This document shows positions 14,271-21,875 of a stretch of 24,641 nt of DNA, in pieces; position 1 is the stretch's first letter, and each line of letters opens with the position of its first letter. The stretch comes from a virus. The position numbers and the translations under genes are program-made. Location: positions 1 to 24,641 of IMG/VR virus record IMGVR_UViG_3300032287_000549. One strand, 5' to 3'. The notes beneath the pieces were generated by a model. That model had not been told where the DNA came from. It ran no database searches and worked only from the letters and a program-made list of their open reading frames with translations.

Positions 14271-14570
14271 CTACTCCTTGCGAGGCCGTCCGCGCTTGCT
14301 GACTTCCTCATCACCAGAAACCTCATCAGCCTCAACCTCAACCTCAACAGGTTCGGCGGCTGCTTCGACTTCCTCTACCACTTCCTGCACCTCATCGGCA
14401 ACGACAGGCTCAGGGGCAGGTGCATTTTCTTCCTCAACCTCAACGTCGAGTTCCTCATGCAGTGGAGTGCCGGGTGGTGCAAAGATCGCATCAATGATTT
14501 TGTAACCCTTGGCTTGCAATTTTGCTTTGCGGGCAGGGTTAATCGGATGTGGCTCATAAATAATTTTCAT
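14271..14570 (-). CDS. Small acidic protein with C-terminal AT-hook-like motif
   Basis: 99 residues. The first ~36 form a compact conserved-looking part (MKIIYEPHPINPARKAKLQA, then KGYKIIDAIFAPPGTP). Residues ~40-85 are a strongly acidic Glu/Val/Ala/Pro low-complexity stretch, and the end is KRGRPRKE, which matches the AT-hook core GRP flanked by basic residues. AGGAG sits upstream of the ATG, just after the terminator-like hairpin. Similar small genes sit between capsid and connector genes in related phages, but I know of no assigned role. It could be a head-completion factor that touches packaged DNA. The AAGGAG for the next gene overlaps its 3' end. Confidence 0.75.
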   Translation of the reverse strand: MKIIYEPHPINPARKAKLQAKGYKIIDAIFAPPGTPLHEELDVEVEEENAPAPEPVVADEVQEVVEEVEAAAEPVEVEVEADEVSGDEEVSKRGRPRKE

Positions 14571-14589
14571 TGCTCAACTCCTATTGAGA

Positions 14590-14628
14590 AAAGCCGCTGG
14601 CAGGGACTTCCAATCCGCCAGCGGCTTT
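14590..14628 (-). terminator. Intrinsic-terminator-like hairpin after the capsid gene
   Basis: A perfect 12-bp inverted repeat (AAAGCCGCTGGC at 14590-14601, GCCAGCGGCTTT at 14617-14628) with a 15-nt loop lies in the 68-bp gap after the capsid gene. On the minus strand the stem ends in GCGGCTTTTCTC, a GC-rich stem followed by a short U run. It is probably a partial terminator, since same-strand head genes follow, and would reduce their level relative to capsid. Confidence 0.75.
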
Positions 14629-14638
14629 ATCTTAGGTC

Positions 14639-15610
14639 TTAGCTTGCAGCGTTGCCAACAGCCATAACACCAGCAGTGTGCTTGATGGAGGTGGCAACCT
14701 TGTCCCAGTTAGAACCAGTTGCAAGTTCAGCATCCGTTGGCGATTTGCCGCCGTTTGCCACATCCCAAGTGTAACCCTTAAGGGCAACGCCAAAGGTGTA
14801 ATCAACCTGCATCGTGGTTTCGATACGGGTCTGACCGTTGTTGGTCTGGATGTTGCTGATGACATCGCCGCCATCATAAACAACAGCAGCGCCATCAACG
14901 AGGCCAAGGACGCGCAGCTTGTTTGGAGTGCCAGCAACATAAAGGGCAGGGGCATCAGTTACGATGACCGGACGGCCCAGAATGTCCACAACCTGCACGT
15001 TTTGTGCAACGAAAAGCTGACCAGCGTTCGTGATGTTCTGCGAAATCAGCTTGTGATATGCAGAGCCGTTCATCACGTTGGCAACAATCGCTTGGCTGCT
15101 ATCGCCAAACAGTGCGTGAGCAGCGTTCATGGCGCTGTAGCTGATGCCAGCCGAAGCTGAAACGTCATTGGTTGTGGCAGCGCCTTGGTTGGCAATGGCA
15201 GCGCAAAGCGCAGCAATAGCCGTGTTAAGCTGGTCAGCCAGAAGAGCCTCAGCAAAGTTGCGCGATGCAACTTCGATGCCTTCGCTCGTTGGCTTCTGCA
15301 ACCAAGTCAACTGACCCGGCTCAAAGCGGATGGGGCCGAAACCACCAGCAACCTTGACACCGCTTGCCTGTAGCTGCGTCAGGTCAGTGGCCGTGGCCGA
15401 TGCCTGAGACGCATAACGGTCAACCCGGCGCTGTGCCGAGTGGATTGCTGCAAAGAAACTCTGCTGCAAAAAGTCACCGTCAAAGCCCGAAGTGGTCAGG
15501 CGGATGGCACCGTTCGAGGCACCGTTAAACTTATCAACCATCTGACCGAGGGTTTCGATGGTGGCTGGCATGATGTATTCGTTGAATACCTGCATCTGCG
15601 AAAGCGACAT
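14639..15610 (-). CDS. Major capsid protein
   Basis: 323 residues, starting MSLSQMQVFNEYIMPATIET, a beginning I associate with a family of HK97-fold coat proteins in marine and environmental siphophages. Features fit the fold: a helix around residues 100-140 (SEGIEVASRNFAEALLADQ), a central segment with NVMNGSAYHKLISQN, then VQVVDILGRPVIVTDAPAL and a beta-rich C-terminus with VDYTFGVALKGYTWD. There is no long N-terminal delta domain, so an internal scaffold domain is unlikely, consistent with a separate scaffold gene. An AAGGAT site precedes the ATG. The position directly after scaffold, and the terminator-like hairpin after it, also support the call. Confidence 0.92.
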   Translation of the reverse strand: MSLSQMQVFNEYIMPATIETLGQMVDKFNGASNGAIRLTTSGFDGDFLQQSFFAAIHSAQRRVDRYASQASATATDLTQLQASGVKVAGGFGPIRFEPGQLTWLQKPTSEGIEVASRNFAEALLADQLNTAIAALCAAIANQGAATTNDVSASAGISYSAMNAAHALFGDSSQAIVANVMNGSAYHKLISQNITNAGQLFVAQNVQVVDILGRPVIVTDAPALYVAGTPNKLRVLGLVDGAAVVYDGGDVISNIQTNNGQTRIETTMQVDYTFGVALKGYTWDVANGGKSPTDAELATGSNWDKVATSIKHTAGVMAVGNAAS

Positions 15611-15621
15611 AACTTAAATCC

Positions 15622-16218
15622 TTATTCTGCTAGGTTAGGGAACATTTGTTTAATTGCATTAACCCGCTGCGTTTTGTCGCCTCCAAGGTTGCCCTTGGGA
15701 GCCATAGACTGCTGCTGTCCGTTGCCCCCAGCCGCGCCACCGCCAGAGTTGGCAGGTGCCGAAATGAAGTGCTTGCCTTCATCGCTAGAAGCCCATTCCG
15801 CAACAGCGTCAACGAGCGGCTTATCAGCCATGAGCGCAGAATAGTTGCCATCCTCAGCTTTGATCTGCGCTTGATTGCGCAGCATTGCCTTGGCGGCACT
15901 CATAAACTCAGAGCGGACACCAACTTTGACGAGAGCATCAGTCAGCCCATTGTCGATCAGATAAGACTGCAAAGCACCATCCTTGGTAGTCAGGTCTTTT
16001 TGCAACTGATCAATCGTCTTTGCGCTTTCCTTAGACGCCTTTGCCAAGTCAGCCTTCAACCCTTCAACCTCTGATTGAAGTGCTGCATAATCTGCTGGAT
16101 CAATCTCAGCACCCAAAGCCTTGGCCTTGGCTGCCTTGTTTTCGTTCAACAGTTCACGATTTTTAGTCGATAAGACTTCAATCGCCGCTTCAAGTTCTGC
16201 AATCCGATCTTCACTCAT
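15622..16218 (-). CDS. Capsid scaffolding protein
   Basis: 198 residues. The first ~85 are heptad-rich coiled coil (MSEDRIAELEAAIEVLSTKN and onward, to QLQKDLTTK). A globular segment follows with YLIDNGLTDALVKVGVR and EFMSAAKAML, then DEGKHFISAP, a Gly/Gln linker and a short basic C-terminal helix (DKTQRVNAIKQMFP). This plan is typical of phage scaffold proteins, whose C-terminal helix binds coat protein during procapsid assembly. The start has an AGAGGA site. The gene lies 11 bp upstream of the major capsid gene. No separate ClpP-, U35- or S78-type prohead protease is visible nearby. Confidence 0.87.
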   Translation of the reverse strand: MSEDRIAELEAAIEVLSTKNRELLNENKAAKAKALGAEIDPADYAALQSEVEGLKADLAKASKESAKTIDQLQKDLTTKDGALQSYLIDNGLTDALVKVGVRSEFMSAAKAMLRNQAQIKAEDGNYSALMADKPLVDAVAEWASSDEGKHFISAPANSGGGAAGGNGQQQSMAPKGNLGGDKTQRVNAIKQMFPNLAE

Positions 16219-16240
16219 GTTCTATCCTCTGGATAATCCA

Positions 16241-16310
16241 CCCCTCAGGGGCTTCTTGTGTCCCTCAGGGACGGTTTTGCCCCTCAGGGGCGGGTTTGCC
16301 CCTCAGGGGC
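16241..16310. repeat. Array of four palindromes with 19-20 bp spacing
   Basis: Four short palindromes lie in series: CCCCTCAGGGG at 16241-16251, TCCCTCAGGGA at 16261-16271, GCCCCTCAGGGGC at 16279-16291 and GCCCCTCAGGGGC at 16298-16310. Their centres (16246, 16266, 16285, 16304) are 20, 19 and 19 bp apart, about two helical turns. The last two also share the flank TTTGCCCC. Unit 2 has changed both outer bases in a compensatory way (T/A for C/G), which suggests the pairing is kept. In the scaffold leader RNA each could form a small GC-rich hairpin. As DNA, the array would suit a dimeric protein bound on one helix face. Confidence 0.8.
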
Positions 16311-16350
16311 GCTAAGTTGTTCCGGCTCAGCCTTCGCAACCATTATGAGC

Positions 16351-16379
16351 ATCATAACATGAAAATGTATAAATGCTAA
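16351..16379 (-). promoter_or_regulatory. Candidate sigma-70 promoter upstream of scaffold/capsid genes
   Basis: On the minus strand TTAGCA (16379-16374) and TATGAT (16356-16351) are separated by exactly 17 nt, matching TTGACA/TATAAT at 4 and 5 of 6 positions. The surrounding 16345-16400 is unusually AT-rich for this window. Transcription would begin near 16344, placing the four palindromes and the scaffold start in one leader. Confidence 0.4.
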
Positions 16380-16412
16380 TCTCTGTTTAACAATCAGCTT
16401 CAATGCCGCTGC

Positions 16413-16613
16413 TTACACAATCGGTTCAATGTCTCCATCATATAATGGGTCATTAACAATGCGCGCAACGCCATCCATCAGCATCATGACATCATCCCAT
16501 TCCTCAGGTGGAATTTTGGTGAAAATTTCCTCCATCAAATCCAGATCGCTTTGCATCAGGGCGCTGCCCTTGCTGGACAAGATTTCTTGCGCTTGATCAA
16601 TTGGCTTGGTCAT
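16413..16613 (-). CDS. Small acidic protein overlapping the MuF-peptidase gene
   Basis: 66 residues, starting at the ATG at 16613 rather than at an upstream alternative start because AGGAG lies 6 nt before it, inside the MuF gene. It overlaps the MuF reading frame by 17 bp in another frame, so it depends on MuF translation. The protein is clearly acidic (clusters such as DLDLMEEI, PPEEWDD and DGDIEPIV) and predicted helical, with no membrane segment. I do not recognise the family. Position and charge fit an immunity or inhibitor protein for the peptidase domain, but a small head-assembly cofactor is equally possible. Confidence 0.65.
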   Translation of the reverse strand: MTKPIDQAQEILSSKGSALMQSDLDLMEEIFTKIPPEEWDDVMMLMDGVARIVNDPLYDGDIEPIV

Positions 16614-18675
16614 TAAGCAACTCCTCAATAAGTTTGATTGCGTCAGGGTCAACCAAGTCACGTTTTCCCATCATATAAAGGGCAAAGTTTTCAGCGAACC
16701 ACTCATAGCCATCAGTGGTTGAGTATTTTGACGCTTGCTTGTCCCGCTCAGATTTTGATTTTTTTGCCCAGATGTGGACAAGCCTTTTTTCAATCGGCGG
16801 TGCTTCTGATCTGCGCGATGTGGTTTTGCCATACATCTGATGGAGATGGTGAGCAAATTCATGAAACAAGACGCTTCGCGCGCGATCAACGCCATTGTCC
16901 ATATAATGCTCAACGCCAAATGGTCGCTTTTCAACGTCATCACCCGGCTTCCAACTGCTTGGCAGGACATTGTTTCGCCTGTTGAGTTGGAGGATTTTGG
17001 AGTTCTTGTTCACCTCAGCGGCCAGCTTGTTATATTCTTTGACAACAGCGGACTTCTCTAGCCAAAGCTGGCTATATTCTGGCGATGCGCGGGATACCGA
17101 GCGCAGTTGTTCATCAATAGCATCCAAGCGGCTGCTGTAACCTCTGAGGGTTGCCCTGAGGGCGTCATTGGCATCCTCAAGACGCGCAATCACGCTTGCA
17201 CCTGATTTTTCGCCAACATTCGCTGCATAGCTGGTGAAATATTGAGGGTTTAGGAACATGATCCCATCACCCATTGATCCAACAGTGTTGCTGCTTTTTG
17301 TGGTCTTAAAGCCACGGAGTTTTGGCAATCCAAAGCGGGCCGCAAGATCATCCAATTCTGGCTTGAGAGCCACAAACATGGACATTGCTTCATCACTAAA
17401 TGCGGTGCTGAGGTTTGATTTGCCTATATCGTCTTGCTTGATGCCACGATAAACGATGCGGCTTTCTGTCAAATATGCGGGGTCAGCAGCGCCAAGAGCG
17501 AATTGCGCGGTCAGAATTTTCTGCGCTTCCTTGCGCGGGATAACCTTGATGGTGTCAGCGTTCACCTCAGGATTAAATGCTGGTGCATTCACAATGCGCT
17601 TAGGCGGCTGCTGAGGCTCTATCGTTGGCTTCGCAGCAACAGATGCGGCACCATACTGGCTGCGCAGTTCCGCAAGCGTCAGCGGATTGCCACGTTGATC
17701 AAGAAGCTGGTTGAGCGTGATTTTGCCAGAGCGCCACAACTCTGCACGGCCTTTGCCGAGCATCTGGTCAGCAAACTCTGGTGGCTTGCTCCTCAGGAAT
17801 GCGTCAAAGGTCAGGTCAGCCGCAACATATCCGTCCATGCTGGCACGGGTTGATGGCTCCACATTATCCTTGATGCGTCCGTTGCTCAGTTCCTCAAAGG
17901 ACTTTGTGATCGGGATGAATGTTGAGCGGCAATTCCAATGCGCTGGCGGGCCACCATTCCAAGGGATTTTGTGCTTGATGGGCTTGAAGTCTGGATATGT
18001 CCAAGTTTTGCCTGAGCGCACAATGCAGATGTCAGAGGTGCGGCTGTCCAGAGTGGAGACCCATTGCACCGCCTTGATGATGTCAGCATTGGCCTCAAGC
18101 GATGCAAGGCGCGCATCCTTGGCAACGGTCTGCACGGCAGTGCGGGTGATCGCCATTGCGTCACGGCGGCTCTTGGCAATTGGCTCACCACCCTTGTCGC
18201 CAATGCCCATGATTGACTTGGCAATCTGAGCATTGGTCTGGCCGAGCGAAACGCCATTCTTGACCGTTCGCTCAACGTCAAAACGGGTGCTTTCATTGAG
18301 GCGGGAAAACCAGTTCCCGATGGTCGCGCCTTGGACAAGGCTGCCCTGCGCAATGCTCTCAAGTGCTGAGATGGGTGGCAGGACAGCATCAATGCCGACA
18401 CTTGCCATCGCATCCCGAAAAAACTCAGCCTCAGCGACACCAAGTTCCGCAAGATCGGGAGCCTTGATGTCGATGACGGCCTTTAGTTCGGCAACGGCCT
18501 TGTCCAGCCGCTTGCCTTGATATTCTGACAACTCCTTGCCCTTCAACTGCTTTTCAAGCGCAGCCGCAATGGCATCAAGCTGCTTATTAAGCTGGACGCT
18601 TTGCCCAGCTATCACCCGCTCTAAGAGCAGTTGCCTGATGACTGACAGGTCAAGGAGTTTGTCAGAAACATTCAT
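16597..18675 (-). CDS. MuF head-morphogenesis protein fused to a zinc metallopeptidase domain
   Basis: 692 residues from the ATG at 18675 (a TTG one codon earlier is less likely). Residues ~1-340 form a minor head protein of the phage Mu F type: an N-terminal helical part, then RRDAMAITRTAVQTVAKDAR, then two cysteines (about 217 and 249) in SDICIVRSG and PAHWNCRSTF, the MuF core signature. MuF proteins sit inside the portal vertex and can be injected with DNA. A Pro/Ala linker (~345-365) leads to a second half absent from simple MuF proteins. It has a conserved-looking stretch around residues 440-480, a coiled coil (~500-560), then HEFAHH at 605-610 and a downstream YEWFAENFALY in which Glu661 could be the third zinc ligand (gluzincin pattern). 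The C-terminal part is either an unusual maturation protease or an injected effector. Confidence 0.85.
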   Translation of the reverse strand: MNVSDKLLDLSVIRQLLLERVIAGQSVQLNKQLDAIAAALEKQLKGKELSEYQGKRLDKAVAELKAVIDIKAPDLAELGVAEAEFFRDAMASVGIDAVLPPISALESIAQGSLVQGATIGNWFSRLNESTRFDVERTVKNGVSLGQTNAQIAKSIMGIGDKGGEPIAKSRRDAMAITRTAVQTVAKDARLASLEANADIIKAVQWVSTLDSRTSDICIVRSGKTWTYPDFKPIKHKIPWNGGPPAHWNCRSTFIPITKSFEELSNGRIKDNVEPSTRASMDGYVAADLTFDAFLRSKPPEFADQMLGKGRAELWRSGKITLNQLLDQRGNPLTLAELRSQYGAASVAAKPTIEPQQPPKRIVNAPAFNPEVNADTIKVIPRKEAQKILTAQFALGAADPAYLTESRIVYRGIKQDDIGKSNLSTAFSDEAMSMFVALKPELDDLAARFGLPKLRGFKTTKSSNTVGSMGDGIMFLNPQYFTSYAANVGEKSGASVIARLEDANDALRATLRGYSSRLDAIDEQLRSVSRASPEYSQLWLEKSAVVKEYNKLAAEVNKNSKILQLNRRNNVLPSSWKPGDDVEKRPFGVEHYMDNGVDRARSVLFHEFAHHLHQMYGKTTSRRSEAPPIEKRLVHIWAKKSKSERDKQASKYSTTDGYEWFAENFALYMMGKRDLVDPDAIKLIEELLNDQAN

Positions 18676-18869
18676 CAATTGGGTTTTTCAATTTGCGCCT
18701 GTGCTTGAGCCATGACGTTGCGAATAACCGGGTCAGAAACCCGATGAGGCAATTCGCCCAATGCGCGGAAAATGAGGTTGGTATCATCAACCGACAGGGT
18801 AAAATTCAGCATAGGCGGCTGTTGCGGCTGCTGCTGCGCTTCATCAAACTTGTCCAATTCTTCATTCAT
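18675..18869 (-). CDS. Small conserved phage protein, function unknown
   Basis: 64 residues from the ATG at 18869, chosen because AGGA lies 8 nt upstream. A second ATG at 18878 adds three residues but its purine stretch directly abuts the start codon. The N-terminus is Gln/Pro-rich (a QQQPQQPP stretch), and the C-terminus carries LNFTLSVDDTNLIFRALGEL followed by LPHRVSDPVIRNVMAQ. I recognise that half as recurrent in small phage proteins of unknown role. The stop overlaps the MuF start as TGATG, so translation is probably coupled to MuF. It could be a small head or MuF-associated factor. Confidence 0.65.
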   Translation of the reverse strand: MNEELDKFDEAQQQPQQPPMLNFTLSVDDTNLIFRALGELPHRVSDPVIRNVMAQAQAQIEKPN

Positions 18870-18895
18870 ATTTTGCATCCTTTTGCATGGTTAAA

Positions 18896-19243
18896 TTATG
18901 CGTTTTCTTCCCACGGGAAATGACCGTCAGTCACTTCCTGAGTTGGAACCTTCTTTTCGTTAATCTGGCGCATGATGGTTGCGTCAACGTGGTCTTTGTA
19001 ACCATCAACCACAACACCCTCAATCCAGCCAAGAACCTGCGCCTCAGTCAGATTGTCGTAAGAGGTGAAGTTCTCAGGATCAATCTGAGCAGGGTCAAAT
19101 GGGGTCGCGCCGTTAAACGTGCCATCAAGGCCGTCCTCATCGGTGCCTGTGCAAGTCCATTGGGTCTGGACGATGACGCCAGACAAGCCATCAACGTCAG
19201 CTTTTTTGAGGGACTTCAATGCCCAAGTGTAGGTGAGCGCCAT
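18896..19243 (-). CDS. Conserved small phage protein (DUF7936-like)
   Basis: A 115-residue soluble protein starting MALTYTWALKSLKK, with a VIVQTQWTCTGTDEDG segment and GATPFDP, ending in an acidic helix and FPWEENA. I recall this layout from small conserved proteins downstream of tail fibre genes in aquatic phages (DUF7936-type), but cannot verify it. It has no signal peptide, membrane segment or catalytic motif. The start is well supported by AAGGAG located 8 nt upstream, inside the end of the fibre gene. As the next gene after a fibre it could be a fibre-assembly factor or fibre-associated protein; this is inference. Confidence 0.7.
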   Translation of the reverse strand: MALTYTWALKSLKKADVDGLSGVIVQTQWTCTGTDEDGLDGTFNGATPFDPAQIDPENFTSYDNLTEAQVLGWIEGVVVDGYKDHVDATIMRQINEKKVPTQEVTDGHFPWEENA

Positions 19244-19244
19244 G

Positions 19245-21836
19245 TCATTTACTCCTTATGTTTGCTTCAAGGGTTTCTACCTTGTTTGTGAGTTCTTTAA
19301 TAGCCTCAATCAACAAAGGCACGATGCGAGAATAATCCACGGTCAGATAATCCTCACCACTTTTTGATTTGATGGTGCCATCCTCAGCAACATCATAGTC
19401 AAACGGCGCAAGGTGAACAGCCTCAGGCAACACTGCTTGGACAGCCTGAGCCGATACACCAACCTGCTGCCGATCATTGGCATAACCAACAGAGCGGGCA
19501 GTTTCGTTCTCAACATAGGTAAAGCCTTCAAGTGAGGCCACCTTTCCAAGAGCATCTGTGATTGTGCCTGTCTTGGTCTTTAAACGATCATCCGAATAAT
19601 AGGCAGTGATGTTGCCAGCGCAAGCAGCGTCACGCGATGCACCAAAGACATAGAAGTTGTCATTCAGCGCAGAGCCAGACCAGTTGTTGATGCGGAAATC
19701 ATTGCCCACGGCAAAAATGCTGACGTTGCCGCCATTGTCCGTTGAGCCGTCTGTAGTGAATGCGATTTTGCGGCTGTTGCCATCAATCCACAAATCACCA
19801 GCGGCCCAGAAAACACCCTGATAGACGGCAGAAGCGCCACCAAGCGCAATTGATGACAGGCGAGATGTGCCATTCGGGTTGGCATAATAGCTTGTGTCAT
19901 CACGGTCATAAAAAATAGGAGACCTGACATCATTGCTGCCAGTTGTAAAAATACGATCCCATGCTTGCCATCCGCCAGATTGGACGCGACGAACATAAAA
20001 TTCATTTGCGCTCCAAAATTGGTGAGCAATTTGGAAGCCATAACGGTCAGTCCCGCCCCAACTGTTACCCATGCAGTTTATCCAGTTATACCATTCTGCA
20101 TTTGGCGCGCCAGTTGGAGACATCGCAAAATAGAAACCAGACGGGTCGGCCAGCGAGTTCATGTTGCCGGAGTTAGTTGAGCGGCCTTGCTCGCTATCGC
20201 CCTTTACCACGTTCCCGCCAGCTACGTTTAGGACATTGATGTTTGTCGTGCTGTGCGGGTCAACATAATAGGCGCTGTTGTCACGATCATACATGATCGG
20301 CGCTTGAAAGCTGCTTAAGAAAAGAATGCCTCCGCTTGGGGCGTTCAAATACATATTATAGCTATCAGTCATGCCAAATGCGGCACTGCGTCCGCTGCTT
20401 GTCGATGAAAATGTCATCGCTGCGGAGCCATCAGTAATGGTTAAGCCGCGCAGATTTGAGGTGCTGGCTGCATCAATATAATAACCAGTATTGTTGCTGT
20501 CATAAAATATGGGTGCGCGCCATGATGCGCCATTTTCGCCATAAACATTCAAATATGCGTAGCCGCTATCAAACAGCTTAAACTCAGGCCCATTTGCATT
20601 AAATAACGACACATAGTCGCTATAACGGCCAACAAAATCCAATGTGTCGCCACGAAAGCGGATGCCACTTTCCACTCCACCAGAGGCAACAGTGATATTG
20701 CTCAGCTTAGACCTGCTTGCGGGGTCTAGGTAAAATCCGGTGTTGTTGCTATCGTAAAAGATAGGTGCGCGGAAATCACCAGTTGCGGTGAAAGTAGCGC
20801 CACTTGGAGCATCAGCCCAGCCAGCATAAATCTTTGACCATGCTGACCACGTTCCACCTTCTTTGAACCGCACAGATGGATATGGCAGCCCGCCAATCGC
20901 AGCGCGAGGCCAATAAAACTGACTTGCGTAACCGTCAAAACCATAATTATTGCCAAGGCCAAGCGTCATGCCATAATATTGGGATGCGCCTGAAATTGCT
21001 GGCCCATTGGTGGCACCTTGAAGGTATCGAAACCCAAAATCACCAACCAGATTTGCATCTGTGTAAGTGCTATGTGCATTGTTCATGTTGTTGAACGTAA
21101 CGGCAGCACCGAGGACACTTCCGCTGGCAATTGTCAGCGCATTAAGGTTTGAAGTGCTGGCGGGGTCAACGTAATACCCAGTGTTATTGCTGTCATAGAA
21201 AATGGGTGCGCGGACATCGACGCTGTTTGTCGCAGATGAACCGCTTGGCATCGCGTAGTTTGTGTAATTGGTGGCGTTAAGGTTGCGCTTCCATGCAGAC
21301 CATGAACCGCTGCCACCTACGTTTGATGGGTTTCCAGCGCGACTAATTATGTCGCCAGTTCCATAATCAAAATAAAGCTGTCCAATGGTGTCACTGCCAC
21401 CATATACCGTCAGCATTTGCCCATAGTCACCGGGCCTGTTTGTTTCGGCAGCGTTTATCCTATAAAAACCGCTAGTCGTAAGCGTGTTGATATCCACGTT
21501 GCCGCTATTGGCTCTTGTAATGTTTGAAACAGTGGCAGCATTTCCTGTGATTGATATGCCCCAAGTTCCAGATGCGCCTGTTCCATTCGGCTGCGGAGGC
21601 GTGTAGCCAAGCGCCGTGGTCACATCACCGCTGGACAGCGTGACAGCGCCAGTGCGCGTGTTGAAGCTGAGGACACCAGAGCCACCGCCAACCTCAATGA
21701 TGGAGGCCGTGCCATTGTCCTTGCGCATATAGAGTTTGCCATCAAACGTGTTGATGGCGAGTTCGCCCAGCCCAAGGTCTGCCAAAGTGGGTGCTTTGCC
21801 GGAAACTGCGCTGCGCTTAAACTTCAAAAGTGCCAT
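19245..21836 (-). CDS. Tail fibre/spike with C-terminal S74 intramolecular chaperone
   Basis: An 863-residue receptor-binding-type fibre. The N-terminus (MALLKFKRSAVSGKAPT... to about residue 45) resembles the short Mtd_N-like attachment module. [15 protein letters not shown] module lies at about 88-101. Five copies of an APIFYDSNNTGYYVDP-like unit begin near residues 209, 356, 440, 511 and 638. Three WSAW/WQAW segments at the ends of Trp-rich blocks resemble pyocin-knob-type fibre repeats. The last ~117 residues fit a Peptidase_S74 (endosialidase-type) chaperone: Ser748 in YSDDRLKTK is the expected self-cleavage serine, followed by the VGVSAQ and SRIVPLLIEAIKEL segments and a closing coiled coil. 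This chaperone trimerises the fibre and then releases itself. An AAGGAG site 8 nt before the next gene lies at its 3' end. Confidence 0.88.
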   Translation of the reverse strand: MALLKFKRSAVSGKAPTLADLGLGELAINTFDGKLYMRKDNGTASIIEVGGGSGVLSFNTRTGAVTLSSGDVTTALGYTPPQPNGTGASGTWGISITGNAATVSNITRANSGNVDINTLTTSGFYRINAAETNRPGDYGQMLTVYGGSDTIGQLYFDYGTGDIISRAGNPSNVGGSGSWSAWKRNLNATNYTNYAMPSGSSATNSVDVRAPIFYDSNNTGYYVDPASTSNLNALTIASGSVLGAAVTFNNMNNAHSTYTDANLVGDFGFRYLQGATNGPAISGASQYYGMTLGLGNNYGFDGYASQFYWPRAAIGGLPYPSVRFKEGGTWSAWSKIYAGWADAPSGATFTATGDFRAPIFYDSNNTGFYLDPASRSKLSNITVASGGVESGIRFRGDTLDFVGRYSDYVSLFNANGPEFKLFDSGYAYLNVYGENGASWRAPIFYDSNNTGYYIDAASTSNLRGLTITDGSAAMTFSSTSSGRSAAFGMTDSYNMYLNAPSGGILFLSSFQAPIMYDRDNSAYYVDPHSTTNINVLNVAGGNVVKGDSEQGRSTNSGNMNSLADPSGFYFAMSPTGAPNAEWYNWINCMGNSWGGTDRYGFQIAHQFWSANEFYVRRVQSGGWQAWDRIFTTGSNDVRSPIFYDRDDTSYYANPNGTSRLSSIALGGASAVYQGVFWAAGDLWIDGNSRKIAFTTDGSTDNGGNVSIFAVGNDFRINNWSGSALNDNFYVFGASRDAACAGNITAYYSDDRLKTKTGTITDALGKVASLEGFTYVENETARSVGYANDRQQVGVSAQAVQAVLPEAVHLAPFDYDVAEDGTIKSKSGEDYLTVDYSRIVPLLIEAIKELTNKVETLEANIRSK

Positions 21837-21852
21837 GTGGCTTCCCCTTCTT

Positions 21853-21864
21853 GGCTATATAGCC
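21853..21864. repeat. 12-bp perfect palindrome between fibre genes
   Basis: GGCTATATAGCC is a perfect self-complementary 12-mer in the 39-bp gap before the S74 fibre gene. It could be a protein-binding operator or a weak RNA hairpin. It is not followed by a T run on the minus strand, so it is not a terminator. It may be chance. Confidence 0.35.
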
Positions 21865-21875
21865 GGGATTATGAT

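Noticed and set aside
16241-16310. CRISPR-like array
   Set aside because: Units are 11-13 bp with 6-9 bp between them; there are no spacers of CRISPR length, no leader and no cas genes.
17153-17163. A fifth copy of the palindrome (GCCCTGAGGGC) inside the MuF gene
   Set aside because: It is a single short palindrome within coding sequence, out of phase with the array and with the opposite centre base; chance is sufficient.
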